A DNA stretch of 64,000 nt from Niveispirillum fermenti (GTDB lineage Bacteria; Pseudomonadota; Alphaproteobacteria; Azospirillales; Azospirillaceae). Each line of letters begins with the position of its first letter. Position 1 is the stretch's first letter. The stretch is from assembly GCF_048066175.1 (NCBI RefSeq), contig NZ_JBLTXA010000012.1:79796-143795 (forward strand), given 5' to 3'. Below the pieces are notes generated by a model. The model was not told the origin of the DNA, searched no databases, and was given only the letters and a program-made list of their open reading frames with translations. Positions 46,058-54,463 of the stretch are shown piece by piece. Made by a program: the position numbers and the translations under genes.

Positions 46058-46759
46058 ATGCCCAATTCGGCGCAGCAATGGCGCGACCGTATTCTGTACC
46101 AGGACGATCAGGTCATCGTCCTGGACAAGCCATACGGGCTTCCTGTCCATTACGGAACCAAAACGACTGATCATCTGGAGCTGTACCTGCCGTTGATCGC
46201 CGGGGACCGGCCGGAACCGCCGCGGCTGGCCCATCGCCTGGACAAGGACACGGCGGGCTGTCTGGTGCTGGCCCGTGACGCGGCGGCGGCGGCGCGGCTG
46301 GGCGCCATGTTCCTGGATGGCCGGGTGCAAAAGACCTATTGGGCGGTGGTACTGGGCCGGCCCCGCGGGGATGGCGGCGTGATCGACATGCCCTTGCTGA
46401 AAGTCCGTGTGCCGGGCACATCGAAAATGCTGGTCGATGTGGCCGGCAAGCCGGCGCTGACCCGTTGGGAAAGACTGGACGGTGCGGATGGCCTGTCGCT
46501 GCTGGAACTTCACCCCCGTACCGGCCGGATGCATCAGTTGCGCGCACATTGCGCCTATATGGCCATGCCGATCCTGGGGGACCCCATCTATGGTGCGCAG
46601 ATGCCGCCCCCGGTGCCGCTGCACCTGTTGGCCCGGTCCATCCGCTTTCCCCGGCTGGATTGTTCCGGAGCCGAAATTATTGCCACCGCACCGCCCCCGC
46701 CGCATTTTATGGCAACCTTGGCGCGAATGGGGGTGACGGGGAGCGGTGTTGCCGCCTAA
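46058..46759 (+). CDS. RluA-family pseudouridine synthase
   Basis: 233 residues, AGGAGGG site. The catalytic motif HRLDKDTAG (Asp about 66) plus HPRTGRMHQLRAH define the RluA family, which isomerises uridine in rRNA or tRNA. There is no S4 domain, so it is closer to RluA/TruC-like single-domain members. The exact RNA site cannot be told. The TauE/SafE permease follows by 27 bases. Confidence 0.92.
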   Translation: MPNSAQQWRDRILYQDDQVIVLDKPYGLPVHYGTKTTDHLELYLPLIAGDRPEPPRLAHRLDKDTAGCLVLARDAAAAARLGAMFLDGRVQKTYWAVVLGRPRGDGGVIDMPLLKVRVPGTSKMLVDVAGKPALTRWERLDGADGLSLLELHPRTGRMHQLRAHCAYMAMPILGDPIYGAQMPPPVPLHLLARSIRFPRLDCSGAEIIATAPPPPHFMATLARMGVTGSGVAA

Positions 46760-46786
46760 CCTGCGCTGTTTTTACCGGGAGGCTGG

Positions 46787-47545
46787 ATGATCGAGGAGAT
46801 CCTGCTGTTCGTGGCGGTCGGCTTCGCCGCACAGATGGTTGATGGCGCCATCGGCATGGCCTATGGCGTGACGGCCAGCACTGTCATGATGTCGATGGGC
46901 GTTCCCCCGGCGACAGCCAGTGCCAGCGTGCATGTGGCGGAAATGTTCACGACGGGTGCGTCGGGGCTGGCCCACTGGCGCCGGCGGAACGTGCGGCCGG
47001 AACTGGTCTGGCGCCTGGCGCTGCCCGGCATGTTGGGCGGCGCGGCCGGGGCCTATCTGCTGTCGGGCATTTCGGGTGAGATGATCAGGCCGCTGATCGC
47101 AATCTATCTGCTGGCCATGGGGGGGCTGATCCTGTGGAAGGCCATGCACCCGCCGCCGCCGCACGCGCTTTCCACACGCAAGGTGGCGGGGCTGGGCCTG
47201 ACCGGCGGCTTTCTGGACGCCATCGGCGGCGGCGGCTGGGGACCCATGGTGGCCAGCACCCTGATCGGCGGCGGGACGACGCCGCGCTATGCCATCGGAT
47301 CGACGAACCTGGCGGAATTCTTCGTCACGATGACGATATCCTTCACCTTCGTCTTCACCATCGGTCTCAGCCTTTGGCCGGCCATCCTGGGCCTGATCAT
47401 CGGCGGGGTCGTCGCCGCCCCCTTCGCCGCGATGGTCACGCAGAAGCTGCCCGACAAGCCCATGATGATCCTGGTGGCTGTCGTCATCATGCTGCTCAGC
47501 CTGCGCAACCTGGTGGAGGTGGTCGAGCGCTGGCTGAGCACATGA
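46787..47545 (+). CDS. TauE/SafE family anion permease
   Basis: 252 residues with about seven to eight hydrophobic helices and the two-repeat TauE/SafE pattern (VDGAIGMAYG at about 16-25 and GGFLDAIGGGGWGPM at about 137-151). Members export sulfite or sulfoacetate, or move other small organosulfur anions. No sulfur gene is next door, so the substrate is open. Probably co-transcribed with the pseudouridine synthase. Confidence 0.9.
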   Translation: MIEEILLFVAVGFAAQMVDGAIGMAYGVTASTVMMSMGVPPATASASVHVAEMFTTGASGLAHWRRRNVRPELVWRLALPGMLGGAAGAYLLSGISGEMIRPLIAIYLLAMGGLILWKAMHPPPPHALSTRKVAGLGLTGGFLDAIGGGGWGPMVASTLIGGGTTPRYAIGSTNLAEFFVTMTISFTFVFTIGLSLWPAILGLIIGGVVAAPFAAMVTQKLPDKPMMILVAVVIMLLSLRNLVEVVERWLST

Positions 47546-47588
47546 GGATGCTGGATGGAGGGGAAGCTGCCAGGGCTGGAAGCTGGCA

Positions 47589-48425
47589 TCAATCCTCGTA
47601 ATCGGGAATTTCCGGCATCTGGTCCACGGCGGGCTTGCCATCGCGGATCCAGCCATCGCGGCGCTGACGGTACAGCGAGCGCATCGCGGCATAATAGTCG
47701 AAGCTGTTGCGCTTCACATCGTCGAGCGCGTCCATGTATTCGGCGCGGGTATCCAAAGCCGTCAGCCCGGCGCGGGTATAGTTGAACCAATCGCGGTCGG
47801 TGTTGGACGCATAGTTGGTGACCGGGTCGGCCATGAGCTCCCCGGCAAGACCCGTCGCGTCGCGCAGCGAGGATGAGCCCAGCAGCGGCAGCACCAGATA
47901 CGGCCCCTCCGGAATGCCCCAGACGGCCAGGGTCTGGTCCAGGCTCTCATACTCGTAGGGGATGCCGTTATGACCCGCCACGTCGATCAGGCCGGCGATG
48001 CCGATCGTGCTGTTGATCATGAAGCGGGCCAGCACGTTGGCGGCGCCGTCGAAATCACCCTGCAGGAGCTGGTTGGCGAAATCCAGCGGCGAGCGAAGGT
48101 TGCGCAGCGCATTGCGCACGCCCTTCTGGGCGGGGGTGGGCAGGACGGCGCTATAGACCTGCGCCGCCGGCTTGATCAGCACCATGTCCACGCCTTCATT
48201 GAACCAGAAGATGGCCCGGTTCATGGGCTCCAGCGGGTCGTTGACATCCTCCGCCCCTTCGAATTCCACCTGCAGGGCAGGGGCTTGCGCCTGCGCCGCG
48301 TCGGGCGGGGGGGCACCGGCCGGCATGCTGTCCTGCGCCGCCACCGGCAAGGTCGCCAGCGCGGTCGTCATGAGCGTGACAAGCGCCGTGCGACGCAACA
48401 GGTGGTCAACGGACGGACGGAGCAT
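47589..48425 (-). CDS. mlaA: MlaA/VacJ family outer-membrane lipid-asymmetry protein
   Basis: Removes misplaced phospholipids from the outer leaflet and passes them to MlaC. The 278-residue product has the VacJ core: VNDPLEPMNRAIFWFNE, LRSPLDFANQLLQGD, INSTIGIAGLIDVA, YESLDQTLAVWGIPEGPYLVLPLLGSSSLRDA. ATG 48425 has a GAGG site seven bases upstream. Unlike E. coli MlaA there is no lipobox Cys: the leader ends ATLPVAAQDS, which looks like an ordinary signal peptidase I site. No other mla gene lies nearby. Confidence 0.93.
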   Translation of the reverse strand: MLRPSVDHLLRRTALVTLMTTALATLPVAAQDSMPAGAPPPDAAQAQAPALQVEFEGAEDVNDPLEPMNRAIFWFNEGVDMVLIKPAAQVYSAVLPTPAQKGVRNALRNLRSPLDFANQLLQGDFDGAANVLARFMINSTIGIAGLIDVAGHNGIPYEYESLDQTLAVWGIPEGPYLVLPLLGSSSLRDATGLAGELMADPVTNYASNTDRDWFNYTRAGLTALDTRAEYMDALDDVKRNSFDYYAAMRSLYRQRRDGWIRDGKPAVDQMPEIPDYED

Positions 48426-48540
48426 GAGCGGGCCTCGGATGGTCACGGTGGATGATCACGGGGGAAATCTGGTGTGGAGAGTGCGAACCCTGTTCATTTA
48501 GGGCCGACGCGCTTGCAGCAAAGTGATAACAGTCACAGCT

Positions 48541-48552
48541 AATGGCGCCATT
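48541..48552. promoter_or_regulatory. Perfect 12-bp palindrome in the mlaA/flippase divergent region
   Basis: AATGGCGCCATT lies about 115 bases before the mlaA start and about 95 before the flippase start. Candidate operator only. Confidence 0.3.
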
Positions 48553-48647
48553 GCCAACGCTGCATTTCGTCTATTCCGGCATGCATGGCCTAGGCGTAGG
48601 ACAAGCATGCTGCTAAATGGGCGGGAATACTCATTTCAGACAGTGCC

Positions 48648-50012
48648 TTGCCCGTGGCCCGACCCTTGCCCCGCCTTTCCATCGCCGGCTGGTTCCGTGA
48701 CGACCGCCTGCGCCGCCTGTTCGGCAATGCCGGCATCCTTCTGGGCGGCAAGACGGTGAACGCCGTCGCCGGCCTGGCCGGACTGGCCATCGCCGCGCGC
48801 GCCCTGGGTCTGGAGGCTTTCGGTATCCTGATCCTGATCCATACCTTCACACAGACCATCGGAGAGATCGCCAAGTTCCAGTCCTGGCAGGCCGTGCTGC
48901 GATACGGCACACCGGCCTTGACGGAAGGGCGGGTCAGCGATTTCCAGCGCCTCCTGCGCTTCACAGCCCTGCTGGATGGCTGGAGTGCGCTGGCCGGCAC
49001 GATCCTGTCGGTTCTGGTGGCCTGGGCGTTGGGCCCCTATTTCGACTGGCCGCCCGAACTCATGCCGGCGGCCCTGGTCTATGTCACCTCCGTGCTGTTC
49101 ATGGTCCAGGCGACGCCCACCGGTGTGCTGCGCCTGATCGACCGGTTCGACATCCTGTCGGTGCAGAGCACGCTGGGCGCCATCATCCGCATGGTGGGCG
49201 GCGGCATCGCCTGGGCGATGGGTGGTGGCATTGTCGCCTTCCTTGTCGCCTGGTACATCGCCACGGCCTGGGCCGGCATCTATCTCATCGCCAAGGGCTG
49301 GTCCGAACTGCGCAAGCGCGGCCTGCTGGACGGGTATTCCTGGCGTGGCGATGGCCAGCCGGTGACACGTGGATTCGACGGGGTGTGGAGCTTTGTCTGG
49401 TCCACCAACCTGTCGGCGACGCTGGAACTGGCCTATACCCATATCGGCACGCTGGCCGTGGGCTGGATGCTGGGCCCGCGCGAAGCCGCCCTGTTCCGCA
49501 TTGCGCGTCAGTTGGGCGAGGCGCTGGCCAAGCCGGCCAAGCTGCTGATCCCGGCGATCTATCCGGAACTGGCCCGTATGACGGCGGCCGGTGAGCATAA
49601 GGAGATGCGGGCCCTGATCGAACGGTCGGCCCTGCTGGCCGGGGCGGGGGCCATGCTGGCCCTTGTCGTCTGCTGGCTGATCGGGGAAATCGGTTTGCGG
49701 TTGATCGTGGGCGAGGAGTTCGTGGCCGCATATCCCGTCATGATGTGGCTGGTGGCAGCGGCGGTCGTCGGCATCTGGTCATTCCCCCTGGAACCCGTCA
49801 TGGTATCGGCCGGGGAGGCGCACAAGGCCCTTATGGTGCGGGCCTGGACGACCGCGGTCTATATCCCCGTCCTTCTGGCGGCCATCCACTGGTTCGGCCT
49901 GATCGGTGCCGGGTGGGCACGGATGTTCTCCGCGGTGCTGGTCCTGGTGGCGTTCCTGGTGCCGGTCGTGCGGTGGTTCCGGCGGCGTTTGGCGGAGAAC
50001 GAGGGGGCATGA
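48648..50012 (+). CDS. Polysaccharide-type flippase (MVF/Wzx-like)
   Basis: 454 residues with about 12 membrane helices and the MATE/Wzx-like pattern (LFGNAGILLGGKTVNAVAGLAGLAIAARALGLEAFG at the start). Such proteins flip lipid-linked sugars or other lipids across the inner membrane. The open frame begins at TTG 48648; GTG 48654 is an equal choice. Its stop overlaps the next gene's ATG by four bases, so the two products probably act together. Position before the sphingolipid genes makes a sphingolipid or glycan head-group role possible. Confidence 0.85.
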   Translation: MPVARPLPRLSIAGWFRDDRLRRLFGNAGILLGGKTVNAVAGLAGLAIAARALGLEAFGILILIHTFTQTIGEIAKFQSWQAVLRYGTPALTEGRVSDFQRLLRFTALLDGWSALAGTILSVLVAWALGPYFDWPPELMPAALVYVTSVLFMVQATPTGVLRLIDRFDILSVQSTLGAIIRMVGGGIAWAMGGGIVAFLVAWYIATAWAGIYLIAKGWSELRKRGLLDGYSWRGDGQPVTRGFDGVWSFVWSTNLSATLELAYTHIGTLAVGWMLGPREAALFRIARQLGEALAKPAKLLIPAIYPELARMTAAGEHKEMRALIERSALLAGAGAMLALVVCWLIGEIGLRLIVGEEFVAAYPVMMWLVAAAVVGIWSFPLEPVMVSAGEAHKALMVRAWTTAVYIPVLLAAIHWFGLIGAGWARMFSAVLVLVAFLVPVVRWFRRRLAENEGA

Positions 50013-51160
50013 GGGTCGGTTTCGTCTATAACAGCCAGAATCACCAGATCCTGCACAGCCTGCCCACGGCCCTGGAACTGTCCGTCCTGCGTCCCGACTG
50101 GCAGGTGGAGATCCTGGCCCCCAGCCGGGGGCACCTGGACTATATCGAGCAGTTTCTGCCGCTCTATCCCGGTGCCCGTGTGACCCTGACGCGGCTGTGC
50201 CAGCCACTGGCGGTCGATATCATGCGGCGGTTCCGGCCGCTGCCGGTTCCGCCGAAGGTCTGGTCCCTGCTGCATAACCGCACCCTGCTGAACGGGTTCG
50301 ACGCGCTGGTCATGACCGACAAGACCAGCCTCTGGCTGCGCCGTTTCGGCGTCCACCGGCCGAAACTGATCAATACCGAACACGGGGCGGGCGACCGCGA
50401 TGTGACGGTGGACGCCCGCGTCGCCAAATTCGACTTCAACCTGATCCCCAGTCCCAAGACGGCGGCCTGGCTGCTGGAGGCGGGGTATCTGCGGCCCGGG
50501 CATTATGCCGTCGGCGCCTATGCGAAGTTCGATATCATCCGGCGTCGGCAGGGCAGCCAACTCCCCCTGTTCGCCAATGGCCGGCCCACCGTGCTCTACA
50601 ATCCGCATTTCGAGCCTGAGCTTTCATCCTGGCCCGGAGTCGGCATGCGGCTGCTGGACATCATGGCCCGGCAGGACCGTTACAATCTGGTCTTCGCCCC
50701 CCATATGCGCCTGTTCGATCCGCCCCGGCCGCATCACCAGGCGGCGTTCGCCCGGTATCGCGGTCTGGAGCATATACGGATCGATCCGGGCAGCGATGCC
50801 AGTTGCGACATGACCTATACGCTGGGGGCCGACCTTTATCTGGGCGATGTCAGCAGCCAGGTCTACGAGTTCCTGTGGCGGCCGCGTCCCTGCCTGTTCC
50901 TGAATACACATGACGTGGCCTGGCGCGACAATCCGCGCTACAGGTTCTGGACCCTGGGTGCCGTGCTGACGGGTGTCGAGGATATCGTTGCCCGCCTGGA
51001 CCAGGCCTTTGCCACGCATGCGCAGTGGCGGTCGGCGCAGGAGGCCGCCTTTGCTGCCAATTTCGACCTGTCGGTGCCTGATCCCGGTCGCCACAATGCC
51101 GGTCTGCTGGCCGATTGGCTCGCCTCTGCCGGACCGGGGAAGGACCGGGGCACGGCATGA
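50009..51160 (+). CDS. CDP-glycerol glycerophosphotransferase-like protein
   Basis: 383 residues with a two-lobed GT-B look. An N-terminal lobe (MRVGFVYNSQNHQILHSLPTALEL) is followed by the acceptor-lobe signature LINTEHGAGDRD, a VLYNPHFEPELSSW strand and the donor-lobe pattern DASCDMTYTLGADLYLGDVSSQVYEFLWRPRPCLFLN, reminiscent of TagF/TagB-type enzymes that use CDP-glycerol. Assignment is from motif memory and is tentative. ATG 50009 is coupled to the flippase stop (ATGA) with a GAGGGGG site. It may add a phospho-polyol head group to a lipid or glycan. Confidence 0.65.
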   Translation: MRVGFVYNSQNHQILHSLPTALELSVLRPDWQVEILAPSRGHLDYIEQFLPLYPGARVTLTRLCQPLAVDIMRRFRPLPVPPKVWSLLHNRTLLNGFDALVMTDKTSLWLRRFGVHRPKLINTEHGAGDRDVTVDARVAKFDFNLIPSPKTAAWLLEAGYLRPGHYAVGAYAKFDIIRRRQGSQLPLFANGRPTVLYNPHFEPELSSWPGVGMRLLDIMARQDRYNLVFAPHMRLFDPPRPHHQAAFARYRGLEHIRIDPGSDASCDMTYTLGADLYLGDVSSQVYEFLWRPRPCLFLNTHDVAWRDNPRYRFWTLGAVLTGVEDIVARLDQAFATHAQWRSAQEAAFAANFDLSVPDPGRHNAGLLADWLASAGPGKDRGTA

Positions 51161-51316
51161 AGGGCGATGCGCCGATTGCCCGAACGCCCATGCTCTGGTA
51201 AGAGCGCGCTGAAGCGTGCCGCCAGCGGATGGGGGCACGATGTTGTTGCGTCCATCGTGAACGGCCTTCATTTTGCGATCGGGCGCCTGCCTCGTCTTTG
51301 TTCGGAACCGTCTGCC

Positions 51317-53050
51317 ATGGTCACTGCCACCCCTTCCAAGCATGCGCTTTCCACCCGCCGGGCGGATTTCGCGACGGTGCCGGAGGCGATCGCCTATGCC
51401 GCCCGGGGGGAAACCGGCCTGAATTTCTATTCGGGCAAGGGGGAACTGACCGAAAGCCTGACCTATGCCCGGCTTTACGATGAGGCGCTGCCGCTGGCCC
51501 GCCGCATGCTGGCCAAGGGGCTGGTGAAGGGTGACCGGGTGGCCATCATCGCCGAGAGCGACGGTGATTTCATGCGGGCCTTCGCGGCATGCCAGTTCGC
51601 AGGCCTGGTGCCGGCCCCGATGCCGCTGCCAGCCGCTTTCGGCGGCAAGGACGCCTATATCGACCATATCCGCCGCATGATCCAGGGGGCCGATGCCGCC
51701 GCGGCGCTGTCCCCGGCGGCACTGGCGGACTGGCTCTGTGCCGCTGCCGACGGGTTGGGGCTGAAGGCGGTCGGCACCCTGGCCGTGTTCGACGGGGTTG
51801 AGGCCGGCAATATCGCGCTGCCGGTCGTGACGCCGGACGATCTCTGCTATCTGCAATTCTCTTCCGGCAGCACGCGCTTCCCGCTCGGGGTGGCGGTCAC
51901 ACAGCGGGCATTGATGGCCAATGCCCATGCCATCACCCATCACGGGCTGGGTATCACGGGGAATGACCGGTGCGTCTCCTGGCTGCCGCTCTACCACGAC
52001 ATGGGGCTTGTCGGCTTTCTGCTGACGCCGCTGGTCTGCCAGGTGTCCATCGACTACCTGCCGACGCGGGAGTTCGCGCGCCGCCCGCTGCTGTGGCTCA
52101 GCCTGATTTCCCGCAATGGGGGCACGCTTTCCTACAGCCCCAGCTTCGGCTATGAGCTGGCGGCCCGTCGTGCCGAAACGGCCTCCACAGAGGGGATCGA
52201 CCTGTCCACCTGGCGCGGGGCCGGCATCGGGGGCGATATGGTGCGGCCGCGCGTGTTGCGCAAATTCGCGGAAACCTTCGCCCCGCGCGGCTTCCGGGCC
52301 GAGGCGCTGGTGCCGTCCTATGGCATGGCGGAGGCGTCGCTGGCCCTGTCCTTCGCGCCACTCGATACCGGTCTGGTCACCGATCTGGTCGACCTGGACC
52401 GGCTGGAGAATGATGCCGTGGCCGAGCGGCCGGGTGCCGGCACAGTGCGGTCGCGCGAATTCGTGCTGAACGGCCCCGTGCTGCCGGGTCATGCCCTGCA
52501 GGTGCGCGATCCGGACGGCGATGTGCTGGGCGAAAGGCAGGTGGGCCGCCTGTTCGCGCGCGGGCCGTCCCTGATGCGTGAATATTTCAACCGCCCGGAG
52601 GAGACGGCGGCTGTGCTGTCGCCGGATGGCTGGCTGGATACGGGTGACCTCGGCTACCTGTGCGATGGCCAGATCGTCATCACCGGCAGGGCCAAGGATC
52701 TGATCCTGGTGAATGGGCGCAACATCTGGCCGCAGGACCTGGAATGGTCGGCCGAACATGCCGTGGAGCAATTGCGCAGCGGCGATGTGGTGGCATTCTC
52801 CGTCGATGGGGAAGGGGGGGAGCAGGTGCTGGTGCTGGTGCAATGCCGGCCCACCCAGGCAGACGCCCGCGCCGCCCTGGCCACCCAGGTGCAGGGCGTG
52901 CTGCGTGCCGCCCACGGGCTGGAGGTGAAGGTGGTGCTGGTGCCCACCCATTCCCTGCCGCAGACCTCCTCGGGCAAGCTCAGCCGCACCAAGGCGCGGC
53001 AGATGTATCTGGCCGGCGCGTTCGGCCCCGATGCCACCGTCGCCGCCTGA
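51317..53050 (+). CDS. Fatty acyl-AMP ligase (sphingolipid acyl-ACP synthetase type)
   Basis: ANL-superfamily enzyme of 577 residues. It has the AMP-binding P-loop QFSSGSTRFPLG (180-191), YGMAEASLALSFAP, the DTGDLGYL hinge region and the catalytic Lys near SSGKLSRTKAR. This style is typical of fatty acyl-AMP ligases that load acyl carrier proteins. With an ACP and serine palmitoyltransferase downstream it matches the acyl-ACP synthetase of the Caulobacter sphingolipid locus, supplying acyl-ACP to SPT. The start MVTATPSK is chosen; the frame is open to 51167. Confidence 0.88.
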   Translation: MVTATPSKHALSTRRADFATVPEAIAYAARGETGLNFYSGKGELTESLTYARLYDEALPLARRMLAKGLVKGDRVAIIAESDGDFMRAFAACQFAGLVPAPMPLPAAFGGKDAYIDHIRRMIQGADAAAALSPAALADWLCAAADGLGLKAVGTLAVFDGVEAGNIALPVVTPDDLCYLQFSSGSTRFPLGVAVTQRALMANAHAITHHGLGITGNDRCVSWLPLYHDMGLVGFLLTPLVCQVSIDYLPTREFARRPLLWLSLISRNGGTLSYSPSFGYELAARRAETASTEGIDLSTWRGAGIGGDMVRPRVLRKFAETFAPRGFRAEALVPSYGMAEASLALSFAPLDTGLVTDLVDLDRLENDAVAERPGAGTVRSREFVLNGPVLPGHALQVRDPDGDVLGERQVGRLFARGPSLMREYFNRPEETAAVLSPDGWLDTGDLGYLCDGQIVITGRAKDLILVNGRNIWPQDLEWSAEHAVEQLRSGDVVAFSVDGEGGEQVLVLVQCRPTQADARAALATQVQGVLRAAHGLEVKVVLVPTHSLPQTSSGKLSRTKARQMYLAGAFGPDATVAA

Positions 53051-53051
53051 C

Positions 53052-53996
53052 ATGCGGCTGGCCGCCATCACGGGTGGCACGGGCTTTCTTGGCCGCTATA
53101 TCGTGGCGGCGCTGCATCGTGCCGGCTTCCGGGTCCGCATGCTGGTGCGGCAGGACCCGGTCCATCCGCTGCTGGCCGAATGCCGCCCCGAACTGGTGCT
53201 GGGCGATCTGCGCGACGCGCAGGCACTGGCCCGGCTGGTGGAAGGGGCCGACTGCGTCATTCACGCTGCCGGTCTGATCAAGGCCGTGGACCGCGTCACC
53301 TTCTTCGCCGTGAACGAGGGCGGGTCGGCGGCCCTGGGGCAGGCGGTGGCGGCACATGCCCCGGGGGCGCGCCTGCTGGTTCTTTCCAGCCTGGCGGCCA
53401 GCCAGCCGCACCTGTCGCACTATGCGGCCAGCAAGCGGGCGGGGGAGGAGGCGGCCATTGCCGGTTTCGCACGGGGGGACTGGGTGGTCGTGCGGCCACC
53501 GGCCATCTATGGCCCGTGGGACCGTGAAACCCTGTCGCTGTTCAAGGCTGCGGCCGGGCCGCTGGTGCCCGTTATGGGAGGGCCGCAGGCCCGCATCGCC
53601 ATGATCCATGCGGCCGACGCAGCCGGCGCGGTTGCAGCCCTGGCCATGCCCGGCGGGCCGCGGGCCCGCATCTTCGCCCTGTGTGATGGTGTCGCAGGGG
53701 GCTATGACTGGAGCACGCTGCTGGATTGCGCGGCCGATGCTGTGGGGCGCCGTGCGCTGCGCGTCCGCATGCCCCTTGTCCTGCTGCGGGCAGCGGGGCT
53801 CGGCGGCAGTCTTCGCGCAGCGCTGACGGGCCGCGCCACCATGCTGACCTGGGCGAAAAGCCGGGAGATCAGCTTCCCGGACTGGTCGGTCGCGTCGCAG
53901 GAACTGCCGCCCGATACGCTCTGGCAGCCGCGGATTTCCCTGTCCGCGGGCTTCATGGAAACCGCCCGATGGTATCGGGAACAGCGCTGGCTATAG
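53052..53996 (+). CDS. NAD-dependent epimerase/reductase (probable ketosphinganine reductase)
   Basis: 314-residue extended-SDR protein. It has the Rossmann motif GGTGFLGRYI (residues 8-17), HAAG at the cofactor edge and the catalytic Tyr-x3-Lys as YAASK (about 131-135). Located between the acyl-AMP ligase and ACP/spt, it matches the place of CerR, the bacterial 3-ketosphinganine reductase. The exact reaction is inferred from context. It begins two bases after the ligase stop. Confidence 0.85.
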   Translation: MRLAAITGGTGFLGRYIVAALHRAGFRVRMLVRQDPVHPLLAECRPELVLGDLRDAQALARLVEGADCVIHAAGLIKAVDRVTFFAVNEGGSAALGQAVAAHAPGARLLVLSSLAASQPHLSHYAASKRAGEEAAIAGFARGDWVVVRPPAIYGPWDRETLSLFKAAAGPLVPVMGGPQARIAMIHAADAAGAVAALAMPGGPRARIFALCDGVAGGYDWSTLLDCAADAVGRRALRVRMPLVLLRAAGLGGSLRAALTGRATMLTWAKSREISFPDWSVASQELPPDTLWQPRISLSAGFMETARWYREQRWL

Positions 53997-54049
53997 TGGG
54001 CGGGAACAAAACGCACAGCAAACTGTTGCGGAATTGCCTATCAATGTGT

Positions 54050-54064
54050 CATCTGTCACAGATG
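54050..54064. promoter_or_regulatory. 7-1-7 palindrome upstream of acp-spt
   Basis: CATCTGT-C-ACAGATG, perfect. It lies about 145 bases before the ACP start in a 213-base gap after the reductase gene. Candidate operator for a separate acp-spt promoter. Confidence 0.4.
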
Positions 54065-54209
54065 CTCCTCACGATCCGTGGTTTGTTCTTGCATCCTATC
54101 GCGTTGCAATTACCTTACCGGAACGTGACGCTTTTTTGCACGATGCGGGGGGGCACCGGCATCGTATTGGGCATGACTAACGGTTCGACTGATCCCTGGG
54201 GCACATTGA

Positions 54210-54461
54210 ATGACCACCGACGTCAATGAAATCGTCGACGTAATCATCGCTGCCCTTGGGCCAACCCTGCCAACGCCGGTCACCATCACAACGGAGACCA
54301 GCATCACGCGCGATCTCGGCCTGGACAGCTTGGCCGTCATGGATTTCGTGATGGTGCTTGAAGATAAGTTCGACGTCTCGATCCCGCTGGAGCGGATCGC
54401 CGAAGTCGAAACCATCGGCGACCTGGCCAGGACTATCCAGGAACTCCGGGGGCGCGGCTGA
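54210..54461 (+). CDS. Acyl carrier protein (sphingolipid pathway)
   Basis: 83-residue acidic ACP with the phosphopantetheine site LGLDSLAVMDF (Ser40). It is followed by spt with two bases between them. By analogy with the Sphingomonas and Caulobacter loci it probably carries the acyl chain presented to serine palmitoyltransferase. It is distinct from the fatty-acid synthesis AcpP, which is normally next to fabF. Confidence 0.92.
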   Translation: MTTDVNEIVDVIIAALGPTLPTPVTITTETSITRDLGLDSLAVMDFVMVLEDKFDVSIPLERIAEVETIGDLARTIQELRGRG

Positions 54462-54463
54462 GC

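Noticed and set aside
50624..53080. 818-codon minus-strand frame
   Set aside because: Opposite the acyl-AMP ligase and transferase-like genes; shadow frame.
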